A stretch of DNA of 64,000 nucleotides. It comes from Protonemura montana (Eukaryota > Arthropoda > Insecta > Plecoptera > Nemouridae). Position numbers and translations under genes: made by a program. The stretch spans positions 16,826,651-16,890,650 of the forward strand of contig OX387603.1 of assembly GCA_947568835.1 (NCBI GenBank), in the 5' to 3' direction. A model generated the notes under the pieces. It was not told the DNA's origin. It ran no database searches and saw nothing but the letters and a program-made list of their open reading frames with translations. Position 1 is the stretch's first letter. Each line of letters opens with the position of its first letter. This document shows, piece after piece, positions 1 through 13,320 of the stretch.

Positions 1-1061
1 CCCTCCCTTAACGAGGGATGGTTCTCCGCCTCCCGTATACCGTTTGGCATTCTGCCACCGCGTGCTCCCGAAACGTCACGCTGTGCCAAATTGCCAGTGG
101 CGGCGTCGCATGTGCTTCCAAATTGTAAGTCTATCCACGCAAACTGACGGCTGATTTTCGAGACGCGTAGTCTGTCTTTCTTTATATTCGAGTAACAGAA
201 CTTTCTGCCCAAGGGAGTCTCTCTAGTCGAAGAGAAACTTTGGCTCGTAAAAAAACGGCTGAGCTCGTTATTAGGTATATGGTACGTGTTCTTTAAGATG
301 TCTGGAAAAAGTTGCTTGGTTTTATGAGGCGGCTCTCACTAGACTGCAAAGTACAAATCTAAATGAAATGGTAAAGCTGATACTATTTGGGCTTAGAGCA
401 GGGTGAAGTTTTCATATAGTGTTTCTGAAGAAATAAAACAACAAGTGGCGGAAACAGCCAAAACTAAAACTAGATACTTAATGTAGTAACCCGCAGTGTC
501 GGTCGTTAAAGCACAGAGTAAAAATGTTTCTCGATTGTAAAGGTGAAATTGAAACTATTCAGTTGTCTTGGGTTCAGTAAGTACGCTAGTAGTGGGTTGT
601 AAACCGTTCTGCGCACAGGCACCGAGTTCGAAATGCCCGTAGTGCACACGATGATGCGCTAGTAGTTCATTTCCTTTCTCTATTTACCCTTCCTTTCTCT
701 AAGGTAGTTCTTTGCAACTTTCCATATGATAAGAACTACTAGCGCACGTAGCGGTTTACTACTGCTAGCGTAGGTACTTACGGAACCCAGGACAACTAAA
801 TCTTTGCAATCTTCGCCTTTCATAAGTGTAAGTGATAACCTTATACCTGACCTAATCTTTCTTCTATGATTATACCAATCCTCAACAGAAGGCAGATAAA
901 AATTAACAACCCCCAAAATGTATCGATTTCCTTTGATTTCCTAATCATGCTCTCAAGAATGAACAGTTGTCCTGTGTGCTGACGCTTTTCGGAATAAATT
1001 CCACAATCAAAAAGTATTGTGGTTTTAAGTGAAAGTCAGGCACCATAGCAGAAGGACTCAC
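1..1061. other. No gene recognised; probably intron of the leftmost minus-strand gene
   Basis: This AT-rich stretch has no long open frame and no exon I can recognise. The neighbouring minus-strand exon (1062-1214) ends in a good splice donor that points into this interval. It is therefore most simply read as intron leading to exons beyond the left edge. Confidence 0.4.
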
Positions 1062-2520
1062 CAGGATCGACATCTGTTGGCACTCCTAGGCTGTCTGAGT
1101 TGTCGTTCATAAACGCCTCCGTCGAGCTGGTGAAAGTCTGCGGCGACAACGTAAGGTCCTGGCCAGATTCAGAGTCCCCGAAAAGATCAAAGGTGGCTGC
1201 AGACCCACCGTTGCCTGCGAATCACAGATAAACAAGTATAAGAAATACATACTGAAACATCATTAACTTGAGAAAGCAATTAAATAACTATATTCCTCTT
1301 ATTATCATAAGGATGATTGCAGAAGATATATACAAGCCTAGCACCACTCATCTTCTCTCCGACTGTCTTTATTCCTAAACAAAATTCATCTGCTGCATAA
1401 CATCCCCAGCCAGACGATAGCATCATATTTTTTCTGAAGTATAAGAAGTTTGGCTTATGTTCTTGGAGGCGCACTTAAGAAGTACGAGTCCAGTACTGTG
1501 TCAATATTCGAGAAGTTTTGTAGCGGTCCTCACGGTGGCTGAGCGGATTCGAACTTCTCAGTAAAGTGCTGGTGCAAAGACATTACCTACGCAAATTACC
1601 CTTACATGGGGCTTAGCAGTGAGCCACCTACGCAACTTTGAAAGTTGTAATCATCATCATTAGTTAGTTGCCTCGCTTCCACATGCCTATACCATTGAAT
1701 AAGTAATTAGCCTCCCCTCTTCTAAAACGATTGCTGTTAAAGCTTTGGCGTTAAAGCTTCGATGAGCTTTTTGCAAATGCTAAAGAGATAAATTTGAAAA
1801 TGCAGTGGTGCACTTTGACTATTATTTTCAATCCAATTGAATTAAATATATATATATGACCTTTCACAAAAGTAAGCTATTCCGCTATGCCTCACTGAAT
1901 ACCTCTCCCCTATTGATTAAATTAGGTTCGCCATCAACCTATCATTAAACAATCATGACCTGGCGTCAAAAGGTCAGTACCATAGCCACAGGACTTGCTG
2001 TGAAAAGAGCCTTCCATGAAACCCCATAAATCGTTTGTAGACGTACCTAACGTCATTGTGCGAAGTCCTATCGACAGTCCCATCCCTGACGCCTCCAATT
2101 TGTTCTAACTTGCTATTTTAGTTCTGCTTAGAAATGATTAGGTCCAGAAACTGTGCTTGTGCTTGTGCTTATGCTTATTGCAATTTAAATTGTGGGTGGA
2201 TCTTAACCATACATTCATTTATAGTTTCAAAAGAACTCACCGGCAGCGTGCATTGTGCCCGTACCGAGCAGCACGTCAATTGTGCCCTCCGCCAACATGT
2301 CCGCATCCTGGTAGCTAATGGATAGCGTCGCGTCTTCTGCATGGAGTCGTGCTAAAACCGACGCCACCTTGTCGTCCAGCTCGTCCGCTTCGCGAAGTTG
2401 TAACGTGACGGAGCCATCACCGACGCCTCCTCCACCTCCAGGTCCACCGCCTCCTCCGCCGCCGGTAGCCGCAGCGTACATGAACACGGCGCCTGCCGAG
2501 CCATACCCCTCCAGAGCGCC
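1062..2520 (-). CDS. Partial gene of unknown identity; two spliced coding exons
   Basis: Two exons read on the minus strand. The first, 2520-2241 (280 nt), follows a GTGTCCCCAG acceptor and ends at a GTGAGT donor. The second, 1214-1062 (153 nt), follows a CGCAG acceptor and ends at GTGAGTCC. The first ends one base into a codon and the second supplies the other two bases, so 144 codons run through without a stop. The product begins near GALEGYGSAG. It then has a glycine-rich run, an acidic stretch (LREADELDDKVASVLARLHA) and a Ser/Thr/Asp-rich stretch containing FDLFGDSESGQDL. No catalytic or DNA-binding motif is visible. The composition resembles the activation region of a transcription factor, but that is only inference and I do not recognise the family. 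The gene continues past the left edge and upstream exons are uncertain. Confidence 0.6.
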
Positions 2521-5500
2521 CTGGGGACACAGTGCCGTTAAACATTGGAATTTACAGGCGCTAGGATGAGAATTTGTTCTTTATTGTCACCGGTGCAATA
2601 GGTATTGGATATCCCCCGTGTTTGGTAACTCGCTATGGTGTTTGGTGGGGGCTGGGCGGAAAAAAAGTTACGGCTCCACTGCATTTGCCATTACAACAAC
2701 ACCGAAAGGATTTTCTGAAGTCTTATTTTCTCCTTATATCCCCGAACTGTGTTTTATTCAGGCTTTCCTTCGTTTATCAACCTTTGGATGCCAGTTAGTG
2801 CACATAAACCAATTACCTCAGTGCTGAAGGCTAGATCTTACACTCTTCTCTATCTATTGGAGACTATTTGTTTGGGGGTTGATTTGAGTTGTTTAAAAAG
2901 TTAAACTTGCATTGGGAACTGTCTACTCATAAACACATCAATCCAAATGGTTAGGGGTAAGGAAATGCACGCGTTCTCAGAGACTAAATGACCATATACA
3001 CTTTCTAATGTCATTAACATTCCACGTGTGAGCAGAGTTCCAGTGTTGGTATGCTAAACATTTCCTCTGTGAACTAGGGTTGCAGCGGAAAAGCTCGAGT
3101 TTGTAAAGCAGCGATCCTTGCGTCAACATTTGCTAACTCGTAAACATTTTACGATGAGATTAACACAGCGCCCAGCGCCCGCGGCGCCCTCTCTTGAATC
3201 CTGCCCGCTTGGAGCGCTGCCTCTTCAATTTTCTTACTCCACAAATGTTTATTTATGATGCACAGCGCTCCACCCATGGCTGGTACCAAGTTTAGAGTTG
3301 GAATAGGAATTGATACTACACTCTGTGTAGCAGATCGATTACGAAGCTGAATACATATCTCGAGGGTTATTGATAGGTTTTATCATATTTCTATTTTATA
3401 TCGTTGTAAAATTGCTGAATGTTTCTCGAAAACTGGATAGCCTAGCATGCTGTACAGTTTCCCTGTCGATTCGAAGAAAGTTTTCTAAACAAACAGAAGC
3501 TGAGAAGAGGGTGCACGTTGTATACCAAACTGTTACACTTGGATATCGCAAACCACCTAAGTGTGCGCTGAGTGTCATCTCCTTTGTCTTTCTTACACTC
3601 GTATCTCAATGATTTTGACGAGAGAACATTTTATTGACAGTCTGCCGCCTCAAGAATATTATTACATTGTAGACGGGCAGTTGCCCTCATTTGTATCTCA
3701 CAAAGCTCATAACTATTTCATGCCACTCAATCAAGCATGAAAGTGGCCTTTGCCTTTGTTCTCAATGGCCACAGGGAGGGAAGGCAAAGTTTCCACTTCA
3801 GAGTCCAAAGCAAGTCTTGTGGGAGTTAGCAAGGAGTACTATCTGTTCTTATCGTTCAATTTGCAATGCCATATGTCTTTCAGGATTCATCGTGATCTAA
3901 TTTCGAGAAACCAGAAGTTTTATAAAGCCTTTAAGCTGGCATTAAGATACCTTAACTACGAATTCAACAAAATTCATGTGCTCTTGCCATTGTTATCAAT
4001 CTCATCGGTAAATGGCTAGTGGGAGACGGGCTTCGCAGGAAAAAAAAGCACGTCCCTACCTAGATGGAGAGGAAATACTCAAAGATGCACTACGAACGAA
4101 ATCGTGAAGAGGATTAGGCTTGCAAAGAAAATTGGTAACCTCATCCTTTGTCCGGCGATGGCACAAGCCGTAGAGTTGAAGCACAGAAGGCCTTCTCTAA
4201 CGAAACGGCCATCCTTTTACAGAGATCGCTTAGAACGACAGGAGCTCCTATACTACCATTCTACACCCGTGATGGCATATAATCGGTAGCCTCTTCCTTT
4301 GTCTGCCTCGGCCGCCGATTGGACAATGCAGGGACGCCTCGACGCACACAGTTGATCTGTGGGTCAGCAGGACCGTCAACACCACATCGATCTCGCGGCA
4401 TGAATGGTTGTGAACTTCCGCGTCCTACCGTCGGGTGCGCCACATGTCGAGCGGCGCGCGCACCGTTCGCACACGTCGAGCGATCAATACGTGGGCGCGC
4501 GGGGGTGGCTTTGGGGGGTGGGTGCTGGGGGTGGGTTGGGGGCGACAAATCGACACAATTAAATCCATTCAGATAGACTCGCGCGATGGAATTGGCATTG
4601 TCTTTGTTTGACGACGCAGCCATGGCACTGCGAAGTGCCAGTATGCTGCACCGGAACTGAGTTATCATATCTAGGTCGTGTTTTGCCACTGGAATTGTAA
4701 ACATGTTTCATTCTACCATACTTTACACCACTAAGTTTTTATATGGGGCTTACCAGAGATCCCTACAAATCCTAACGCTGCTTTACCACGATTTATTAAG
4801 ACTGTTGCTTTGAATTCAGTGCGTCTCCCTCTATTTGGCGCGTGTTGACACGCTATACTTGCACCGCAATCTAAGCCCCCTCCAGATCGCGTGGCCAATC
4901 GAGATTCCCTGTTAAGCCCACTCTTCCAGTGTCGTGTACCGTGCGTGTAATCGCACCCTAGAGATGCGTGACGTGTCGCCAAGAAATCCGAGGCACTAGG
5001 TAATTGTTACACGCCACATCAAGTTGCATTACTTTTAATTCGGGGCTAACCGACCATAGTGGTCTATTGGCGCCTGTGACTGATTGAGCGATTAATAATT
5101 ACTGACGCGTTAATGATACTGTCACGAGACGTGTATGTTGCGTGAGTGACTCGTTTGTGGAATGTGAACTAATTCTGTCAAAGAGTTCCCAAGAGACGGG
5201 CGATTTAAGTTCCTTTTGATGGACGGTAGGTACAAAACGAACAACACACGTCCGTGATGTAGAGAGATTGGAATAAAACGGAGCCTCTGACACTCGTTCG
5301 CAGCCAGCACCCTCTGGAACAGAACTTGAGATTAGCATCAAGGCTGTACTACGACAGGCTTTGTCCAAGAGAAATCAAACGAACTAACGATGATGGGATT
5401 CAGGCAGTATGTCTCCGCGTCTAACGATAAGCCATTTTATGCAATCCAATTTTTCTGGTGGCATTTCCTTCTCAATAAGAAAGACCAACGAGACATATGA

Positions 5501-7886
5501 TCCCTTTTAGGTTCAGACGAGACCTGCTTTGTATTTATTTCCACGAATGCTTTGATGATGCATGCAACGCTGCTACGGATGCAACGTTCCAAATGGCAAT
5601 GACCGTACACTACCGGTACAATGTGACGTCCGACAATGAAAGCGGAATCAAAGCTAGCGCACCGAAGAAAGCACGCTCTGCGAGGGACGCGCGGAAAGAG
5701 AAATGCGTAGCGTGGCGCGTGTCGCAAGTCAAGGCTACGCAGCGTTGCTAGCGGCAACACGCACCGCTCGGTCGAGATGTATCGGGTCCCGAGGCTTCGG
5801 AGAGACGGGTCAAGGCGCCGACACGTGCGCTCCGAGACAAAGGAGTCGTCGGAGCGAGTGACAGCGCACGCCACGGCCGACCTGCGATACGAGGGTCCAA
5901 CCACCCGTCCATCCACCCGCAGGAGCAGAACAGGGGGCTGTGTTCGATGCGTGCAAAAGTACATGGGACATGTTGCAAATACAACATATTTTTGTATTCG
6001 TGGGCTAAATTTAGAATGTGAAGTACAAAAGTGTTTGTATAGAATGGGAATGTTGTTCCATTTCTCGGTTCCCATATGGAATAAATCTGTCGCTCTCAAA
6101 AAGCTTAAACTGATTAGAAAAGGGGTCATTTCGGTTTAGGGACGTCATGTTTGTAACACAAATCAATAATATGTGATTATTACAAGACAACCTTAACAAG
6201 ACACTTTCTGTGTCATAGAAACTATAATCTAAGTAGCTGTAAAAAGTAAATTAAAAATTATTTTCTGATTTAATTTGAAACAAAGTTTGCTACTCTGAGT
6301 GTTGTATTTTGACTGTGAAATCATCCGAGCTAGGCCATTGTCTTGTGGCCTAAAGCCATGGTCTTATCAACTCTGTAAGTATGTCTCTTTGTCTTCATCA
6401 GTCTCAACTTATGCATACTATTTTCTCATGGTTATGAAGTAAACGTCCAGCTTGCAAACGGTGCTATCTTTTTAAGGATTTTTCCACCTCTACTAAGTGA
6501 GAGACCCTTAAAATTTCCCTGAACTCAAACACTTTTCTTCTAGAAGGAATTATCTTGTCTAGCCTTGCCTAGCGTCTATTTGATGAAACATCTGACAATA
6601 GTAATACATCGACCTACAGCTAGAAATGCAAGAGCTTAAAGAGCTCTTAGAACTAGGTACCTATTGTTATCCAAGCCATTGTTATCAAATTTTCATCATC
6701 AGACTATTAGATAATCCTCTCGGATTAGTTTGCAATGTAGCAAATACGATTTCCACTTTTATCACCAAGGGTGCGACAACAAAGTAATCCAAGAGTTGTC
6801 TCCAACTCTGCCTGATAAAACGGGGTGTTAAAAGTAGAGTGGTTCGGTAAGATTAAAGTGAAACTGTAAATAAACTCAGTTCTTGCTGTTTCATCAACTT
6901 TCATCCCCAATCTCCCCTCCCCCATGGCCATTCTCCCGCTCATAGAACCCTATATTGCCGGAGCCAATACGTGAGGGAGATGCGTACAATGTATACGCAA
7001 GGCAAAGAGTCGAATCAGAGCGCTAGCCGGCCAAGAAGAGGATGGAGTCTGTTCCAATCGATAGATATCGTTTTAAACTTTCGCCCACCACGGAAATATT
7101 TGCTAGCCAACCGAAAAGGACCGGCGAAGTTTACAGCGCAGGCTGTTTTCAATAAAGTTGCCAACATCTTATGCACATGGCGTTTGGTTCGCGGTCACGC
7201 TGTTCTTTGCTCCTATACGCTATATACGCGATGCTATATGGAATTCTGTTATTTACTTCCTTTGGTTTTCTCCATATAATGGAAACATATTGCAAGAACG
7301 AGCAGGAACGCGAAGTATTTTGTGAACTGTGTAGCACCTCGATTAGAAGTGAAGTACTACTACGAAGAGAATAAAGTTTTATGGGCTACAATTTTCTAGA
7401 AATGTTGAGCTTTATGGTACTACTAATATTGACCAAATAGCTGGATTTGGTTTACAACATTATTTTAGTAGCTGTTTCCCTTGTTAGTACAGGTGTACCT
7501 AAGCGCTATATACCAGCTCATGTAAACATTGTCTTCGAATCAACACCACGCCATTCTATTGATTATTGATTGAAATCAATTGAAACTGTCTGGACTATTT
7601 CATTATTGATACTCCATATTTGGTTGGGAAATGGGATGTTATAATTATCAGTGTAAGCAAAATACTGCGCAATAAGTCACCTTAATAGTTAAAAATTCAG
7701 CTCATAAGTAATGTAGTTCAATAAGTCAAATTGAAAATTGTAAGTTAGTTTTCTGTAACATTTTCAAACATCTGGAGAAAAATCAAACAAAATAAACAGA
7801 AGAAAGCCAGCCATCAGTAAGTTATGAGATATTTTAACCCTTTCATGAGTCTCGACTCTCGAAAGTTACAGCACCGAGAGACCTAC

Positions 7887-7952
7887 CTCGGCAACCTGAT
7901 AGCTCCAACCATCTGCTACCACGCTCCTAAACGGCGAGGGTGACATGGCTAC
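7887..7952 (-). CDS. Candidate small exon of the leftmost minus-strand gene
   Basis: On the minus strand, 66 nt lie between a pyrimidine-rich acceptor (CTCCTAAG) and a GTAGGT donor. They read as 22 codons in phase 0 (VAMSPSPFRSVVADGWSYQV then AE). Phase 0 at both ends fits the phase-0 start of the exon at 2520. The peptide matches no family I know. It is short enough to be chance, so the call rests only on splice signals and phase. Confidence 0.25.
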
Positions 7953-10090
7953 CTTAGGAGTAGAGGCACTTACGAATTTTAGGACCTTATCTAATTGAAG
8001 AAACTTTATTGACGCATGGAACAAGCACCTAAGAACGTTCAAGATATTCGCCAACATAGCATGCCAAATGAGAACTCAGTGAAAAAGGAAGGGGAAAAAT
8101 TCAAACATTTTCCCAGCAAGTCTGCTTCACATTATCACCGCGACTCCATACGTCTATATATACCCTCTAAAATACATACCATTGACTTTATAGCCTCCTT
8201 ATTCTAATACGTTGCGATAGAGACATAAAACTAGCAAAGCCGATCATTTCAGTCAGAAATTATATTAAAAAAGAGTAATTTCACAACAAACAGTATCACC
8301 ACGCAGGTGAACAGACTATGCGTAATCGTCCACTAATCTACCCTCGCCCCGCTACGATCACCATCGTGATTAATCCAGCCTCGCGGTCGCGCGTTGAAAG
8401 AGCTCGATCCACCTCACGCCGGGCGTACCGTACCGCTTCGATTGAGACCCAACGTTTGCGAAGCGAATTCAAAAACAAGGCGTGCAGGAAATTTAACGAC
8501 GTCATTACTTTTATTACCGCCGTGGTACAGTCTGCTCGATACGAGATGGTATCAGCGTCACGATTGAACCCCGGTGCAGAAACGGGTGGGCCGGGAAGGT
8601 GGTTGTTACGTTAAGTGCGGGGATGGCTGAACACTGTTACTAAGACGTTGTTGATCAAACATTGTTTGCTGAACCAAGGAAACACGGTAGGAGGCGGAAG
8701 GCTTTGATATGTCAACGGCGCACGTCCTATCACCGGCAGGACTCATTTACAAGAGATGAATGCATCATAGGGATTCAGTAAGCACAAGAACCGTATTTTT
8801 ATCAATTAATCATATAAATAAACATGCAATTTATTATATTAATATTTGAAGTCAATAATTCATATCTTTACTGTCAAAAATTTGAATTTTTTTTACCGAA
8901 TTTACATTATTTTCCGATCAAAATCGGTTCCGCTGGTAGCCGTCTTCATGACCTTCGAAGCGCAGACAAACCAGAGACCTTGGATTTGCAACCTTGGGAA
9001 AATCTACAAAGCTGTTTGCCACTGAATCCGGCAGTAATTTGGTTTTAGACCGGAGCCCCTATGCCAGTCTTTCTCGTTGTAAACGCCCTCAACACCGTAA
9101 ACGCCCTCATAAAGTGAATACGGCATAGTGTACATACACTCGTCAAACTCAACAGAGGTAGTGGTAATTCCGTAATGCGCCTTCCGGTCAGTGGCGTGCG
9201 GATTGCATCACAGTCTGGTGCCGCTAGTGAGATTGATAGGTATTAAGATGAGAGGACTGAGAGACAGTGACCTTTAGCCGGTTTTAGCGCTTTTCCTAGT
9301 CTGTAAGACTTTGGGACGATAACAAGCTGGGCTAGATTCGTTGGACGAACTAAATCTGGTTGTGGCTGAAACAGCGTTGGGGCGTTGGGGCGCTGGCGCT
9401 CTAGGGTGTTTGCTGGCGCTGCATGGCGGCGCTCACAGGAATTAGTGCTCCGTTTGGCCGATAAGCCGTTAAGTGGTTGCCTCCGGGCGTACCTAGGGCC
9501 CTGAAGGGGTAGAAAGGGGAAGGGGCGGTGTATTGCTCCTCTCTGAGTGGCAAGCTCAAACAGCGGCCGATCTCGGAAATTAGGGGTTGATCGACAGCCG
9601 ACCGCGAAGATGTTCACTTTGTTAATTCCATTGGAGATTTCCGTGACAGATGGGCGAGGGGTAGGTAGGGGTAAAGTTTCGACGAACTTATTTATTCTAC
9701 AAACAGCTTCAATAATTCATCGAGACACAGAGGTCTGCATGTGGCAGTTGCCTCAGAGAGTTTATGGGGATAAAATGTTGCTTGTATGCACGTACTTGCC
9801 ATTTGGCACGGCGGAAATTTGTTACGCAGACTTCTGAAGTTGATTCTCATCTTTTGATCAATATTTACCAACTCGTTAACTCTGGGTGTGTGCGGAGAAT
9901 CCGAGTGTCGACGGCCTCGAACCATACTTGTTAAAGAAAATGTAGGCGTAGGTTATGCACTTTATAACTTTATTATTCCGTATGGAACACCAAAATTAGC
10001 TCTCAGTAAACAATTTCGTCCTTGAAAGTAATTACTGATACGGTCACAACGGTATTTGTTTGAAAATTTAGGGGTTATACTTATTTGTAG

Positions 10091-10204
10091 CCAGTAAAAA
10101 TGGCCGAAAGAGTTGCCAAAAGAAGGCTGCGCGCTACTTTGAAACATGAACATTATGGGCCATTAATAATGCTACGAGACTGTGTAATCGGCCATTTTTA
10201 CTGG
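10091..10204. repeat. MITE-like element with 17 bp inverted repeats
   Basis: CCAGTAAAAATGGCCGA at 10091-10107 is the perfect reverse complement of 10188-10204. The two arms are separated by 80 bp of non-coding sequence. The size and structure fit a miniature inverted-repeat element, but I see no clear target-site duplication. Each arm also contains AAAATGGCC, which resembles a YY1 site, so paired regulatory sites are an alternative. Confidence 0.4.
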
Positions 10205-10310
10205 TCGTTCTTACCCTGAAACTACTATAATACATGCATTCTAAATCTAGCTAAGATTAAGTAAGTAATGTAGGTAAGTGTAAAGTGTTAAGTACCATTT
10301 GCAGACGTAC

Positions 10311-10373
10311 CGAGTTGATGGCCGTCATCGCCTTGGATAGGGCAGCGCTCGCATCGCCTACCCGGCACTCCAC
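10311..10373 (-). CDS. Candidate small exon of the leftmost minus-strand gene
   Basis: On the minus strand, a TTCTCTGCACCCAG acceptor precedes 63 nt that end at a GTACGT donor. They encode 21 residues in phase 0: VECRVGDASAALSKAMTAIN then S. Both flanking signals are good and the base composition is richer in G+C than the surroundings. Phase 0 at both ends would splice cleanly to the exon at 2520-2241, with or without the candidate exon at 7952-7887. No known motif is seen. Confidence 0.4.
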
Positions 10374-11278
10374 CTGGGTGCAGAGAACATATTTAACACC
10401 ATCGCCTTATGGACCAATAATGGGCAGAACAGAGAAAACATTTGACACTCTTTGCTTTTACATGGCTCTAGGTCCTCTTCATCAGCAACTACAAGACAAT
10501 GAAGTCGTTGGTGGTCGTTAGGTCGTTGTGAAGTAGTTACGACCAAACGGGCAATAGCCGCTTAATAATAGACAGCAATAATATTTTCCTGAAACTGTTT
10601 TGTTCGTGTTGCATTTATATGTGCGTTTTCTATTTTTAAGCACTAAAAACACACACATATTTTTCTACAGAAATTTGTACATTATCTGTTGCAACACTTT
10701 TTTTAAACACATTTAAAAGTTTCTTCGTTAATGACTTAACCCATTCCCCGCTTTAACACCTATTTTTTAAATTCCTGTCCCTTTCCCTTCCGAACTTTCT
10801 TCCCATCAATTTGTAGTGATGGAAATAGTTGAAATGGAAGTGGTGGAGGGAAAGTGAGAGAAGAAAATCTAATCTCAAAGAAATATACTTGATAGATTAT
10901 TTGTCAAAAGGGTGCAAAATTCAGTGTCCACCTGCACCTTTTAAGATTATTTATCTAGCTATCCCTTAGGTAAAAGTTGCTTGACCTTTGATTATCTTTT
11001 GTTTCGACAAAAATTTTACCAACGTCCAACTTGTTTGACCCCTGCTCCACGTTCATCCAACATGACTGACTACAAACCCAGCCTTTGCAAAAAATATACC
11101 TTCTGACCAAATGTCAAGTGGCTTTCTATCTATAACCCCATCAAACGAAACCATTTACAAAACCTGGCAACCCCAAAGACAACTGTCAACACCAACAACA
11201 ATACGCTTCGCCACCCACCAATGAGTGAAAGCGTGGCAAGGTCATGTGGCCTAGTTCTCTCGCAAAGGGGCAGACCGT

Positions 11279-11432
11279 ACCGGAAGTAGTTGGCAAAACA
11301 AGCGATCGCGCCAGCTTCCGGCGCGGACATGTTTAATGTTGCACGGCCAGTGTTATTGTTCCTTTGCGTCATCTTGCCCGACATAGCCCCTATGACGTAA
11401 GACGCTATCTTCGGATACGATGTGAGTGACGT
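11279..11432. promoter_or_regulatory. Cluster of ETS-like and CRE/ATF-like sites
   Basis: Within about 150 bp there are ACCGGAAGT (near 11279), CTTCCGG (near 11314), TGACGTAA (near 11393) and TGACGTCG (near 11426). Clustered ETS and CRE motifs are common in CpG-type promoters. A minus-strand ORF starts at 11384 and runs 84 codons, but I cannot link it to a splice pattern. The site could be a promoter or enhancer for a neighbouring gene. This is inference from motifs only. Confidence 0.3.
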
Positions 11433-13303
11433 CGTTTTAACAGATACCTAACTGGTTATAGATGAGTTATGCTGCATCTACCTAATGTCTTTACTCTTAG
11501 CTCTTGCTATGACATGTTGCTGAAAAGTGTCTTGCAACTTGAAAGCGTGGGTGATGGATGGCTTCGGCACTATACAGGTATACTGGCTTGCCAAGGGATA
11601 CTTTGCCACAAGAGCCTTAGGTATTACATTTATCACTGCTCAATTTCAAATCCCTTTATGAGTGGTTATGAACGTTGCTTATTCCCTATCTTGACGAACT
11701 CCGTACCCCTATTGCCGATGTCCCCACGAGTGCCAATTGGGTACATACTTTCGTGCTGCGAGCGTGAGATTGATTGTAGGCCAAAACGAGAGAAACGAGG
11801 TTTCACCAAACTGTGTTACGTCACGACTGAGTACAAGATACATTTGAAATCGATCAGCATTCAATTGCTCCTCAGAAGTTCCTTACATCTCAGGAAAGCA
11901 ATCTAACTCATATTTATTTCTCCTCATTGCTTTGGGTCGTTCTATTTCTGATCAGAATAGATTCAACGGAAGGAAGAGTTTGCTATGCATGCTACATATA
12001 TATTCCTCAAAATAATAATGTTCCCTTTACCCAGATGGGCATCTGGCGTCAAAACGTGTTCCAGAAATATGCAGGACTTTTCATAGATTACAATGCTCCA
12101 TTTATTGCCAAATCATTTATTTAAATCGGTCCAGAACAAGGACGACATCATCCATCAAGCGACGGGATGGGACGAGAAAATATACACGAGAGATATTGCA
12201 AGCATAGCAAATGTTCTCTCAAAGACTAAAAGATCCTGGCAACCTCAAAGAGTTGAGGTTGCTACTCTCTGCAGACAGGCTTGAATAAATATGAGATCAA
12301 CATCTCAAAAATCCCCGTCTTTACTCGTTCCCACTATTATTTATTATCTTTCAATACTATTTGATATTTTCATTCATCATTCGTACTTCCCTGTTCCTAA
12401 TTCTGACCTATACGTTTTAACTGTTATTTATCTCCGTCAACTGTAAGAACCTTTCATCTATCATTAAATGTGTTCACATCTGTTATTCCTGTAGCGCCCT
12501 GTCGCCCCATCATTAAATCATCATAAAATTAAGATTCGTTTCTTGTAAATTCTTATGCCAAATGTGAAAAAAATATAAGCAATCTGTAACCTGATTAAAC
12601 AGCTGCTTCGGCTGGTGCTGTCAAAAGCATCTATGTCTGTCCCGTGAGTCATTTCATCGCGTTCAAGTCACATGACCACGATCCCACGAGGTTGAGGAGA
12701 CGAGACTGATTGGGGAAGGTTAGTGCAGTGTTTGCTGCGGGCCGAAATCCTCTTTGCCGTCTACCAATTTCTCTTTGCCAGACATTCTATGTTCACGAAA
12801 CCATTTCTCTTCGTGCGTCATTTGATTTCGATTCCTACCAAATGGAGACTGTGTCTTTATCTACAATCTACGGAGGAACACAATCTACGTACACTATAAT
12901 TTTCCTATGCTTAAGAGGAGTAATATTTAATTCCTTTGAGATGAGTCGGCAGCTCGAATTCCCCTCAAATAACGATTGAGTCTTCTACGATGTGAGCGTG
13001 ACCCTTGACTAGTTTATATATAGGACAAAAACGTACTAATGAGTCTGTGGCAGAGCCCATTGTCTCTCAATAAAACACATTTAAATTTAAACCGCAACAG
13101 ACAAGTCCCGACTTCCAATTTACAAAATGTCTCGCAAAAGGTAGTCATCTCTACCATAAACTGTCGCTCCAGAAGAGACCTTACCTTCGAAGCGAGACAG
13201 AGTCAACGACGTCTCGTTCCAAAAGAATGCGCCTATATATGAACAACACGAATGCAAAAAGGCTAAGGTTTCGGCTGTCACCAAGGAATGTCGCCAAACG
13301 GCG

Positions 13304-13320
13304 CCCCCCCCCCCCCCCCC
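13304..13320. repeat. Homopolymer of 17 C
   Basis: An uninterrupted run of 17 C bases at the left edge of a GC-rich block (about 13,300-13,680). The block carries overlapping ORFs on both strands that look like composition artefacts. A GTAAGT donor lies on the minus strand near 13,673, so a 5' non-coding exon of a minus-strand transcript is possible but not shown. Confidence 0.6.

Noticed and set aside
1530-1575. tRNA-like words GGTGGCTGAGCGG and GATTCGAAC
   Set aside because: They resemble A and B boxes, but they are adjacent rather than about 40-60 bases apart, and no cloverleaf can be drawn. At most a decayed fragment.
4261-4704. 147-codon minus-strand ORF (and overlapping plus-strand ORF)
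   Set aside because: It lies in a GC-rich, proline/arginine-coding block that is open on both strands. No splice pattern or family resemblance was found.
5437-6129. 230-codon minus-strand ORF
   Set aside because: Long but Cys/Arg/Ser-rich with no domain, and an ORF is also open on the opposite strand. It looks like a composition artefact or old repeat. Conservation would be needed to call it.
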